A model generated the notes under the pieces. It was not told the origin of the DNA. It saw only the letters and a program-made list of their open reading frames with translations, and searched no databases. Of a DNA stretch of 64,000 bases, positions 1-12,000 are shown piece by piece. Position numbers and translations under genes: made by a program. Each line of letters begins with the position of its first letter. Positions within the stretch are counted from its first letter, which is position 1. Source of the stretch: Polytrichum commune (lineage: Eukaryota > Streptophyta > Polytrichopsida > Polytrichales > Polytrichaceae); the NCBI GenBank assembly GCA_950295325.1, contig OX485804.1:13392001-13456000 (forward strand), read 5' to 3'.

Positions 1-118
1 GTTGTATTTAGAAAAGCACAGAATGCTTGTATTCTGTGTGAGCTGATTGGCTCACACAGGTGCAATTATTTGTCCAACTCAATGTTTACTTGTCAGCAAT
101 GTTGTATGTAATCTGCAG

Positions 119-3100
119 ACTTACTCCAGTTGGAGATCCTCCTTCACCTCGAGCAGCACATGCAGCAACTGCTGTTGGAACTATGGTGGTGATTCAGGTA
201 ACATGAGATCTTCAAATAATTTTGTTACAGGGCGAAGTAGCTGAAGGCCGTCTTTAGTGCACTTTGTTGTACATGCTCGTGGTTGCTATATGAAACCTGA
301 ATTAGTTGGAGTTGCACAGGGTGGTATAGGTCCAGCAGGGCTATCAACAGATGACTTGCATGTTTTGGACCTCACGCAAGCCAAGCCAAGATGGCATAGG
401 TGAGTGTACTGTAGCTTTATCCTCTTTCAGGATAGGTGTATATGACATGACAGAACTAGGGTTGTGGTGCAGGTCATTGGAAAGTTGATTAGACAGCAGA
501 AACAGAGTTTACATGTAAACCTGTTGCATCCAGTAGATGTATAGTAGCTCTAGTGTGGCCAGTACTTGGTCACTAATTGAAACTTGTACCAGTACTGAGC
601 CCTTCAGATGAAAGCTTCTGCATGTGGTTGGGTTTTGAGTTCTTGGTCACAAGTCTGTCTTTCATATATGTTATAGTTGGATTTATCCTTACATGTCATG
701 CTGAATGGATGAGGTGGGCAGGGTTGTTGTTCAAGGAGCAGGTCCAGGGCCTCGTTATGGGCACGTAATGTCCTTGGTTGGACAGCGATTTCTTCTCTCC
801 ATCAGTGGAAACGATGGTGAGTTCACTATTCAGCAAACTGACTCTCATATTGAGCTTTTTGTATTTATGGTGCAGATATGTTTGACATCAATTTATTATT
901 GCAGGGAAACGACCACTAGCTGATGTATGGGCTCTTGATACGGCTGCCAAACCTTATGAGTGGAGGAAGCTGGAGCCAGAAGGGGATGGCCCTCCACCAT
1001 GCATGTATGCCACAGCTTGTGCAAGATCAGACGGGTTGTTGCTACTTTGTGGTGGACGAGACGCCAGCAGTGTGGTATGCCTGCATCAGAGGCTGGATGT
1101 AGATTTGCTAGTTTGTTAGACTTTTCTGTAATTTTGAGATCAACTTCTGCCCTAGCAATTCTTAATCTGTTATGCCTTTGCTCTTGCCCTCTTATTTTGA
1201 ATGACAACCTGTTTCTGAAATGACCTCTTTGGATAATGAATTATGCAGTATTTTCCTAAAGCATAAACTGCTTGAAGTCTTTCTCCTATAAACTCATGTT
1301 ATCTTTGTACCTAAACTCTCATAGACTACTTGTGATTTGTGAAACTTTAGGTTGTATTTTTTGAAAGTATTCTATCCCAGCTGCTTTTGGACTGCTGGGT
1401 AACAACTTGTTAAAGTAAAGAGTATGGGTATTTTGCAGCCACTTGATAGTGCATATGGGCTTGCGAAGCACCGGGATGGAAGATGGGAGTGGGCAGTAGC
1501 ACCTGGCATATCTCCCTCTCCACGCTATCAGCATGCAGCTGTAAGCCACTGTTTTTGATGTAGCTGCTTGACTATTAATGGCAACTATGTAAATTTCTTT
1601 GTTGTGTAATCCTGAAATCACTTGCACTCCGTAATTTGTTAGATTATCATTTTCAGAAGAGCTCGTGTGATGTGTTTTCCAGATGGAGTTTCTCACAAAC
1701 TTGGTTGTCTTACTGCAGGTGTTTGTGAATGCAAGACTCCATGTTTCAGGTGGAGCTCTAGGTGGTGGCCGGATGGTTGAAGATGCCTCTAGTGTGGCAG
1801 GTTTGTGTCTGGCACATCTTATAGCTCCCTGCATTTTCCTCATGTTGTGGAATTACTGAAGAAAGCTGCTAATTTGTCAATACGGTCTTACTCCCTAGTG
1901 TGGTGTTTCTGAAGTATAGGTCTCTCTTCACTCTTTTGTGCTGGCACAGTTTTGAATCATCACAGAAGTAAATGTTTGTTTTGTGGTTATGCTGGTGCAG
2001 TTTTGGACACAGCTGCTGGAGTCTGGTGTGATAGGAAGGGGGTAGTGACAAGTCCACGAATAGGAAGGTACAGTAATGATGCAGCTGGTGGGGAGGCAAG
2101 TAACGAGCTTACAAGACGCTGTCGTCATGCTGCTGCAGCTGTAGGCGATCTTATTTTCATGTATGGTGGGCTTAGGGGAGGTAAATCTACTAACTGTTCC
2201 ATCCATTGAGTCCTTGTGTTCTTTTCTTTTTGAACCTTCGTCCTTTGTGTATCCATCCAACCAGTATTTGATATATCCATAAGTACATTATGTTTAAGAT
2301 GTGTATGACTTTGCAATATATGCTATCTTACCATCGTCATTTTTTGAATGGAACAGGAGTGTTGCTTGACGACCTACTTGTAGCAGAAGATTTGGCAGCA
2401 GCAGAAACCACATCTGCAGCTCTGCATGCCGCAGCTGCATCATCAGCTGCACCGGTTTCACCGCCACCACATAGCGGTAAACCTCAGGAGGTGCGGAAGT
2501 CACCACATCCTGATTCATCACCAGCTGATGGGGCTTCTGTGGTGATGGCCAGTCCAGTGGCTGCACCAATCAGTGGGGACACAACAATGGATATAAGCAC
2601 TGAGAATGCCATGTCTCATGGACATAGGTAAGTGGAAATTTTCTATCTTTCCTTGGCAGTTAGATAGGATGTCAAAGATGCCTGATAAAGGCTTCCTTTT
2701 TCATTCGGCATTAAGACGTATGTGCCTTCCAAATAAATGGCACATATGAGCAGCTCTTTGTGTTGGTTCTGAGGTGACAACATGCAGTAATTTTCTCAAG
2801 TATCAATATGTCTGTTCTATATATGTGTATATTTCACTTTCAAATGTCCCATGTAAAGAGTTCCATCTGCAGTGTCTTGATTGTAATTGAATGGAGTTTA
2901 TATCTATGTAATAATGGTCATTGATGGATGAAATAGATGGGATTATTATCATCAATCAATGAGCTGTTCCAGTTATAAGTTTTTATGTTGTCTTCTGGAT
3001 TTCTCAAGCTGATTTATTGAGGAGCTGTGTGAATGCATCTCAATGCTTAAAGAGTAATTTCTGACAGGAGTGAAAGAAGAGGCGTAGAATCACTTGTGGA

Positions 3101-6100
3101 AGCCTCAGCAGCTGAAGCAGAAGCAATTAGCGCAGCCATGGCTGCAGCTGAAGCCAAAGCAGCTCGTGAACAGAATGGGGATATAGATAAGCACAGTCCT
3201 GATAGGGATCGAGGTGCTGAGGCCACTCCAAGTGGGAAACCACCTTCTTCATCCCATGCAGCACTTATAGCTTTGAATAGAGCTTCGAATGCAAATACAT
3301 TGAGTCACACACCACCAACAGGTGTGAGGCTGCATCATAGAGCGGTAAGCAGCAGAAGTTAATTGGGTAATTTGGCTGCCTTACTTTGCTCTTTTAGCAC
3401 CGGCCCTAGCTTAATAGTGCAGTTTCCTCATCCTGGTATGCAAGGTCATTATTGAGGTGTAATATGTGCATGATTTTGAACTATGAAAATGTAGACATAG
3501 GTATATATCATATAGTACATTGCATGTAGACATCTATAGTACATTGGAATGCTCTGTTTATTTGATACAATATAGTTTTTCAAGCTTTTGAGATGCCTCT
3601 ATATTTAAGTTGGCAATTAAATGCAATTGACTTGTATGCTAGAATAAAATATTTTTCTATTTATTTTGTGGTACAGAAAAGTTGGACCAATTTGGGGTGC
3701 ATCATGTGAGTGACTGCAGGTAGTTGTAGCAGCAGAGTCTGGAGGTGCCTTGGGTGGATTGGTGAGGCAGCTTTCAATTGATCAGTTTGAGAATGAGGGT
3801 CGCCGTGTTAGCTATGGAACCCCTGATAATGCCTCTCATGCTAGACGACTTTTGGATCGGCAGATGTCTATAAGTGGTGTGCAAAAGAAGGTAGTTGATT
3901 TCCTTGTCCCCATATTTTGCATTTGTTGTCCAACTCATTGATAAACTAGGTTTCTCAAGTCTGGCCTGTCTGAGCTGTAAAGTGGCCGGTTTCTTGGACA
4001 TTCTATTCTGTGATAGTCCACCAAGTTTTACAGTTTCAATACTGTTTCATTAAACTTGTTTTTCATATGAACAGACAAGTGCAATTTATATACTGCTAAC
4101 TGAGATCTTGTGAGCTTTGCAAGCACATTGTTCATATATCACACATTGATCATGAGAACATGTTAATGCTGAGGCTTTGGTCATTCAGGTTGTGAGGATT
4201 GTGCTGTCTGTTTGGAAGGATGACACTTGGGTTTAGGTCCTGACTCTTAGTTGCACCTTACTTTCAGGTTTTGTCATATTTGCTGAAGCCACGAGGTTGG
4301 AAACCACCTGTGAAGAGGCAGTTTTTCATGGATTGCAATGAAATTGCGGATCTCTGTAACACAGCGGAGCGACTTTTTGCTCAAGAACCAAGTGTGCTAC
4401 AAATAAGAGCTCCAGTCAAGATCTTTGGTGATCTTCATGGGCAATTTGGTGATCTTATGCGCCTGTTCGATGAGTATGGGTCTCCATCAACAGCAGGAGA
4501 TATCACGTATGACTATGGGAATTGTTTATTTGTGGTTTGTATTTTGCTCGTCTTTCTACACAAATATGCTCTGGATATGGTAGAGAGGCCTATAATGGAC
4601 ACCTTCCTAGAGTGGTTACTACTGTAAGAATATCCTAGATTTGTGTTCTAAACTGAACAGACATACTATCTTCTAGAACGTACTGACCACTTTAGAAAAG
4701 GTTTCCGTTATAGGCCTCTCTGCCATAAGTAATACACCAACTATATGAACGCCTTCATCCTCACAGTACATTATAATGTAGCAGTCACAGTGTTACCTCA
4801 CTATTTTCTGATGCTGATACACGCTCATGGTATTAGCTAGTGTGAAGGTACCCTTGTGTTTTTGTTGTTTGTTTCTGCTGAGGGCAAGTTGTGAAATGGC
4901 AATATCCTTATTGTGGACTTTGATTTGTGTGCAGGTATATTGACTATCTTTTCTTGGGAGATTATGTTGATAGAGGGCAACATAGTTTAGAGACCATAAC
5001 TCTGCTACTGGCTCTGAAGGTAAGCTCTCTCAAAGTCAATGAATATCTTTGTATTTTGCTCAAGTACTGGTGGCAGCGAGTGTCGGTTTCTTGATTCTAA
5101 GAAGAACCAATTAACTGGGGGAACAGTGTTTGAATGTTTGTTTTCTGGCAACATAAAGGTCATGTGGGCCTGTAGCGGATGTAGTTGATGGAACGATAGT
5201 TTCAGAATTTCCTCATACTTGTCCATTACTTTCAACATGACAAGTTTTTGTACTGTGTTGGCAGATTGAGTACCCCACAAATGTTCACCTCATACGTGGT
5301 AACCATGAAGCTGCAGATATCAATGCTCTGTTTGGATTCCGGATTGAGTGCATTGAACGAATGGTATGTTTACTGTATCCTCTCTGGTTGTTTGAACTTT
5401 AATACTATAAGTACCGGCTGTGAAGAAATCCTGTGGATTTTTCCAGGTATCTAATGTAGTCGCTGACTACTTTCAGATTACTGAATATTAAAGGAGAGTT
5501 CCCATATGAAGCTATACTTTGGCATCAATCTTACATGGTGACTAATGGTTGATTGGACAGAAACTCAGTGTACAGCAAATTGTCAACTTTTTCTGGGCTG
5601 CTTTATGCAGGGGGAGCGTGATGGAATATGGGCATGGCAACGAATCAATCAGCTTTTCAACTGGTTGCCTCTTGCAGCGCTAATTGAGAGGAAGATTATT
5701 TGCATGCATGGTGGTATTGGAAGGTCTATCAATCATGTACATCAGATTGAAGACTTGCAACGCCCCATTACTATGGAGGCTGGCTCAGTTGTGCTGATGG
5801 ATCTTCTCTGGTATAACTTTTCTCTCTTCTCTATTGCATTCTCCTGCTATCTACACGGCCTTGGGTGTAAATCTAGATCACTTAGCATCTACTGTATTTT
5901 ATGCACATCTTGTGTGGCTGCATCTTCCTGCTAAATGTTTTTGGTTGCACATTTTTGTTTTTGTTTGCACATATTTTTTGTGTTTGTGTGTGGCAATGAC
6001 ACGGTTTCTTGTGATTTATGCTGCATGTTGCTTTAGAAAGTTCATTTAGAAATTCTCTGCTGTTTCTTTGGCTATATTTTCTCGTGAGCATTCTGTTTTG

Positions 6101-6983
6101 ATTTCAAATAGAATCTCGTGTTGTCATCTGATTTTAGAGGATGTTTGGCAGGTCGGATCCAACAGAAAATGACAGTGTTGAGGGGCTTCGTCCAAATGCT
6201 CGAGGTCCTGGCTTGGTAACTTTTGGGGTATGTACAGCTGTAGATTTCATTGCATGTTAGTGTTATTTATGCCTATGGTTCACTTTGCTTGCGGACATTT
6301 TTCTAAATTATTTGAAATGTTTTGTGATTTCCAGCCGGATCGGGTCATGGAGTTTTGCAAGAACAATGATCTCCAGCTCATTGTGAGAGCTCATGAATGT
6401 GTTATGGATGGCTTTGAGCGATTTGCCCAAGGTCACCTTATCACATTATTTTCTGCCACAAATTATTGCGGTATGAAGGCCTTGACTCTTCACATTCTCT
6501 TGACATTATGGTGTGGAGTAATCACTTACATGCAGCATAGCATTTCACCTGGTTCTGTAGTTGTCAAGGTTTTTGATTGAGAGTAGTCATATTGCAGGAA
6601 CTGCAAATAATGCAGGAGCAATATTGGTCCTTGGAAGGGACCTAGTGGTGGTACCCAAGCTAATACATCCACTGCCACCTGCTGTCACATCTCCTGAGTC
6701 ATCACCTGAACATCATCTTGAAGACACTTGGATGCAGGTACTTGCTTCACATATTCTCTCTTATTGATGCTGACTGTTGTGTGGAATCTGAAATGGTTGG
6801 TATACTGGCAAATTTTTTCAGGTATGCTAATGGTTTGCAATTACTACAGGCAGTTGCAACCAAATGACTGAGCTGAGTCCTTCTGGTGTGGTCTTGCAGG
6901 AACTCAATGTGCAAAGACCGCCTACACCAACAAGAGGACGGCCACAGCCTGCAAATGACCGTGGGTCCTTGGCCTGGATTTGA
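119..6983 (+). CDS. BSL: BSU1-like (BSL) Kelch-repeat Ser/Thr protein phosphatase, 5'-truncated by the window
   Basis: Exons: 119-197, 320-399, 722-816, 905-1074, 1439-1540, 1719-1800, 2001-2180, 2357-2627, 3068-3344, 3720-3890, 4268-4506, 4935-5019, 5265-5363, 5611-5810, 6152-6227, 6335-6470, 6598-6737, 6900-6983 (TGA). All borders are GT-AG and phases match. The N-terminal half is Kelch-like ([44 protein letters not shown]). An Ala/Ser/Pro-rich linker (exons 8-10) carries [17 protein letters not shown]-family catalytic domain follows with GDLHGQFGD (4429-4452), [35 protein letters not shown] and SATNYCG, so the metal and phosphate ligands are intact. The C-terminus is [12 protein letters not shown]...AWI. 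Known of the family: BSU1/BSL phosphatases act in brassinosteroid and related signalling by dephosphorylating GSK3-like kinases. The start codon and first Kelch repeats lie left of base 1. Confidence 0.95.
4575..4729. mobile_element. Small stem-loop MITE in a BSL intron
   Basis: About 155 bp lying wholly within the intron between exons 4268-4506 and 4935-5019. The left end (atggtagagaggcctataat, from 4577) is matched by the inverted right end (gttataggcctctctgccat, ending about 4726). The arms run about 48 bp with a few mismatches and continue inward to a short loop. There is no coding capacity. Intron splice sites are intact. The superfamily is not assigned because the target-site duplication is unclear. 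Confidence 0.75.
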
Positions 6984-9094
6984 TTTCACAGTCACTAGCT
7001 TATCTTGTCATACTTTGCCCACACATTCCTTTGCATGCCCGTGAATATCTTGTCCTATTAGGTCTTGTAAAGTATATTTGTGATTCCTTTCAACTGCTCA
7101 CATCCGCCATTTTTTTTGGGTTAAGGCGCTTAGTTGTGATGAAAAGTTGACCTGGTGTTATTGGGAGTATCTTTGGGGAGAGACTGGTTGTGGATATGAG
7201 GCCAATTGAGCATTGTAATAATGACAGGCAAAGGTCACTCCCTTTTTTAAGAGATTATAGTCATGAGGTGCATAGCCTCATCATGCCGGCAACCAATCTT
7301 TCTTCCATTGTTGAGAACCTTGGAATTATTGAGAGTGTGAGTTCATGCATGTGGCTGTGTGTACCGTTTGTATGTGTGTGTATCTTGGAAACTTTTCTCA
7401 TCAATTTGGGGTTCAAAAATGCAACTTTGTATTGAGCTGTTGGCCATTTATTGCAGGTGCTTTGCACTAGTCCGGTGCACCCAAATGTACGATGCATGGT
7501 GGATGCACAGTCTCAGCACATTAGAGAGGAGTGAGCAGCATGTGAATTCATTTGAAACCTCTCAACTTTTTCTGAGCTGGAGTAGATGGGCCAGGGTACG
7601 CCATCATCGGGTGGTTGAATTCTGGTCTTGGGTGCATCCATATTGGAGGTTTTATTGGAAAGTTAGTCCACTGAAGCGAGGTGGTGTACTGATAGGAAGG
7701 AACCTAGGAGTACTAAGTTGCTAGGTCAAAGAGGTAAGGTCGGCCATGTCTTGTCACCATGATTATGGTGTTATTCTCTGGATAACCGCCACATCTGCTG
7801 ATTTGCCACAGATAGGTATCATGTTTTATTGGTATTATTTCATCATCAGTTAGATTCACTATGCCATTACACTCTGGTATTGTTTATACATCTTGTACAA
7901 CGACGAGATGACAATAGAGTTGTCTACGCTATGTAGGTCATCTATCAACATTGAAGCCTTTAGATCCACTGTTTTACAACAGTTTTTCCAAGACTGGGGG
8001 GCAAAATATAGACTGAGCATGTAGTCATTCTGGTGAAATTAGTGTGCAGTTTGAGTAAGCTCATGTCAAATGATATGTGTATGATAAGCATCTTAATGCA
8101 TGTGACATGATGTGTGCAGATTCACCGTAAAACATTAGACACGTTAACAGCCCATCATTCCAAGTATCAATGTCTGCAATGGCAAAGACACGGTTTTGTG
8201 AGATGCGCTGAAAATTGAATTACGAAGATGTCTTCAATGAAACCTTGCTCCATGCCATGGTCTACTGAAATACAAATTGATTCACATCTAACTCGACCAG
8301 CACCATGAGAAAAGCTATCCTCAAGTGCTAGCTCCCTTGCTCGATCTATATCATGCCTAATGTTGCTCAAGTCCACCTAGTCCACTGCTTCCTCTAGTCT
8401 CTCACATGCCATTGAAATCCTGAAGCAAGATCACCTCACTGAGGCTAGGGAGGATTTGAATCAGCTTTTAGCCACTATGTAAATGAGCTGCAGCAGAAAG
8501 GTACAGCAGTGACCACAAATTTTCTTCTATTGACTTTGAATGTAGTTGAAACAAGTACACTTGTGTGATCCTGCTTCTTGGGGGGAACAACCCCTTGGGA
8601 CTTGTGCAGGTGGTGCCTGTCCTTTAATGTACCAAGCAAACCCAACGCTACAAACGGTAGAAACTCGCCACTTTGCAAAGTTGAGGTGAATGCATGATCC
8701 CAGAGAGACGCAAGAATTATGCATTTCTGGCGGATCATATAACCACCCTCTTTGCCACTGCCTTTGATAGGCAGGTCTGGGACTCAGTGTCCAGTCACCC
8801 TTATTTTGGCGTCATTTCGGTTTTTCGACATCTGTATCCTGATCCTAAATCTGGTACAGGAAGAATTGTATGCTCATCTATGATGCTGGATTTTAGAAAA
8901 CCACAGTGTGTCTCCCAAATCCCAATTGCTGATTTCTGGTTGACTTTCAGATTTCTTAATGGTGCCTGGATTGCCAGCTGATCACATTCCCAATCTTAGC
9001 GCGTTGATGACTAGTCGTGGCCTGCCCAATTTGTAAGGCGTAGTCTGGGAAGGGGTCGACCTTTGAGGCTAAGCTCGTTACCGGAAACTGTGAC
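6984..9094. other. Convergent 3' intergenic region, including BSL 3' UTR
   Basis: This lies between the BSL stop codon (plus strand) and the neprosin stop codon (minus strand). The first several hundred bases are presumably BSL 3' UTR. Open frames here are short and match no family I recognise. I see no RNA gene, no terminal inverted repeat and no clear AATAAA signal close to either stop. Confidence 0.5.
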
Positions 9095-12000
9095 TCACGG
9101 GCAATTGGCACTATGGCCCGGCCCACCATAGTAGAAGTACGCCCCCCACTCCATGTTAACCCCGCTTTGAATGTCATAGCAACCGGGGTGCTCCGCAAGT
9201 GTTTGCATCCCGGTCGGAGTCCTTAACACATTGTTTGCGTCTACATATTTTATGTTGCGCAGGTAGCTCGCCTGCTCGAACCCTTTCTCGGCGAATTGCC
9301 CACTCCCCATGCCTGTGGCCGTGTGATGGCCACCTGGTTGCGAGTTCACAACCTCCCCTCCCCACTCCAACATCGTTGCACTAGCTCCAAGGTGACTGAA
9401 GATTGCTGCAGGCCAGTATCCAACTAAATAGTCGTCGCCGAACTGCATCCACCAATTTCCTTTGATGGGGTCCTGCATGGCCGATGCTCATATTGTTCAT
9501 GTCATTCCTGTTTTCGTATAAATTGTAGTTTGGGTTTGTTTCTCACGCTGCTCTTGGTACAGATCATCACAAAGTAGGACCCAATTTCGAAACTACAAAC
9601 TAGCAAACAAATTGACAACTGAATCAAACGTCACAATATCATAGTGATGTCCTTGAACACTGAACCATTGGTGGTCATCACTTATTCTTGTCATCAGGAG
9701 AACTTGGCCAGGGCTGCACACCCACCTCTTTGAGCTGGGGCCCCACCGACATCACCCAAAGTGAAAACGTAGTCAATTTTATTATGGCATGCATTTTTCT
9801 TTTTTAAAAGGCCATATGACCCCGGAATCAACATCAGACAGAGGTCCAAATTTAGCCCAAGGGAGCCCGCTTTAGATAAAGTAACCACAAATCTATTGGG
9901 TTTAAGTTTTCACTAGATCCCCTTTTTGTTTTGGTAATGTTGGTCGGGGCCGAGCTCAAAGAGATGGGTGTCTGGCCCTAAAACTTTCAACATCAAAGTT
10001 AACTTGAAGGGTCCATGTGGGTTGGATCCAAGATCCAAGATCCAACATTAAATTATATGATCCGAGATCCAAGATTCAACACTACATTCTATGAAGATCA
10101 GGTTGTTACTCAAACATTGTCGTAATGATTTTTTAATTACTCAAGTGATGGCTTCGTCCATGGCAGATTGGTTTTACAACTTCGAAGATGCCGAACTTTG
10201 AAGTGTTGCAAGGGTGGAGCACTTACTTTCCAAATGAGGATGCTGATATCGTACTGTGCATTGCCAGAGGTGGAAACAGGGTCAATTGCTGCCCCTATAG
10301 CAATTGCGTTACTAGTTTGAATGAATCCTGGGCACAGAAGGTTGTAACAACCTGTTGCGATATACGCATCCGTCTGTTCACCATCAGGTCATCATAAATC
10401 ATCAAATATGACATAAGCTAGAAAACAACACCAATATTTTAAATAATATTTTCTAGTGACACGATGAATGATACTCTTTTACTAGAGCATAATTTGACCA
10501 AATAGTTGGAGCTAAGCTGTTCTTTGAGGGTGTTCAATGTGTTATGCTAACATGCTGGTATTGCAATTTGGTTACATAACATTTATTGGATCTCCTATAA
10601 AAAAAACTTGGCTCATTAGCACTAAGTACCCCTCTCCCATGCCACATAGATCTATCCAAAGAGAAAAAAAAGAAAAAAAAGAAAAACGTATCCACTTCTT
10701 GACAAAAGTGAAGTATTCCACAGTCACATGGCTCAAGTATAACCTTGTGATTGCAAAAGGAGAAATCCTCTTGAAGAAGGTTGCTCTTTTATGTGTGTGC
10801 GCACAACTATATTGCATTTCTCAAGTATCGAAATCTTGTGGTGACTAGCCTACCTAGAAGTCATTTCTCCTACTTGCTATAGGCAGTTCAAGTTCACCTA
10901 CAAGTGTTGCTTTTTTCCTCTGATTCACATGGTTAAATGAATTACAAACCAATAGGAGATTGTTTTTTCCTCTTTGCTTCTAGTGCCTCCATCAAAGTCT
11001 TTACATTGGAACCCCTCATTTATTGCAGTTTAGAAACAAAGAGAGTGGGGCTTAATCAACTCACAGTCCAATATGTGAAGAGCCTTGGATTGTTGTCTCC
11101 ATATAGCTGTGGGCTTACCTACAAATGTTGATATTAAGTCAGTGTTGATACATACCCTTGAGGGTATTATGTCGTTTTAGTGCTCACTCATAATTCAATG
11201 CTTTCATGTCTTGCAACTATAAAATATAGAAACAAAAGTTTAAATTTTCCATAACCCTATATGTTTGGTAGGCAATGATTCAATGTTGTAGATTGATGTG
11301 AAATTGGGCATGGATACATGGAAACTCATGATTCTTTGTACTCATTGGTATGATGACCCTACATGATCTTTGTGGTTTGCAAATTTCTAAAGACAAAATT
11401 AGTACCAAAATATATATGAAGGATTAGAGAAATCAGAGTTTGTAGATATGGATCAACAAGAAATTGGGTAAGTAAGCAACATACTTGCCAGCCTGCCTCA
11501 ATACTGTTGAGGTCACTATTGAATGAGCCTGCCAATAGCCACATCTGTGACAAGCTAAATTCACTTGGCACTTCAATGTAGGGGCTCCACACATTCATGG
11601 TCGCTCTTGCGCCATAATACGAGTCCCCTTGCATGTAGCCAATTGCATGCTGTTTCCCAAAATTGACATCATAGATCACAACACAAAGTGATGAGTCTTG
11701 TAAGCCCGTTCACATGTATTAATCAAGAAACAAGGTTAATATTTGCCGAACTTTACCAGGGCACATACATCTCTACCAAAGATCTCTCCACAACACTAAG
11801 GGAACAAAACTAGGCTAGATTTCATGGCAACCGTGTAAGTCGAAGCTGAAAACAATGGAAGCACAAACAGTGTAAGTCGGAGGTTTCACTTTCAAGCATT
11901 TTTAATTCTCGGAATTAGTATCAAAGGTTTCAAATGAGTCTAGTGAGATGAATTTAGGATAGATGATCCATAAAAGTATAGGTGGTAGGATATCATTGAA

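Noticed and set aside
7190-7724. Possible extra exons after the BSL stop codon
   Set aside because: BSL ends in its expected [12 protein letters not shown]...AWI tail at 6983. Later frames show no family similarity and are taken as 3' UTR or intergenic.
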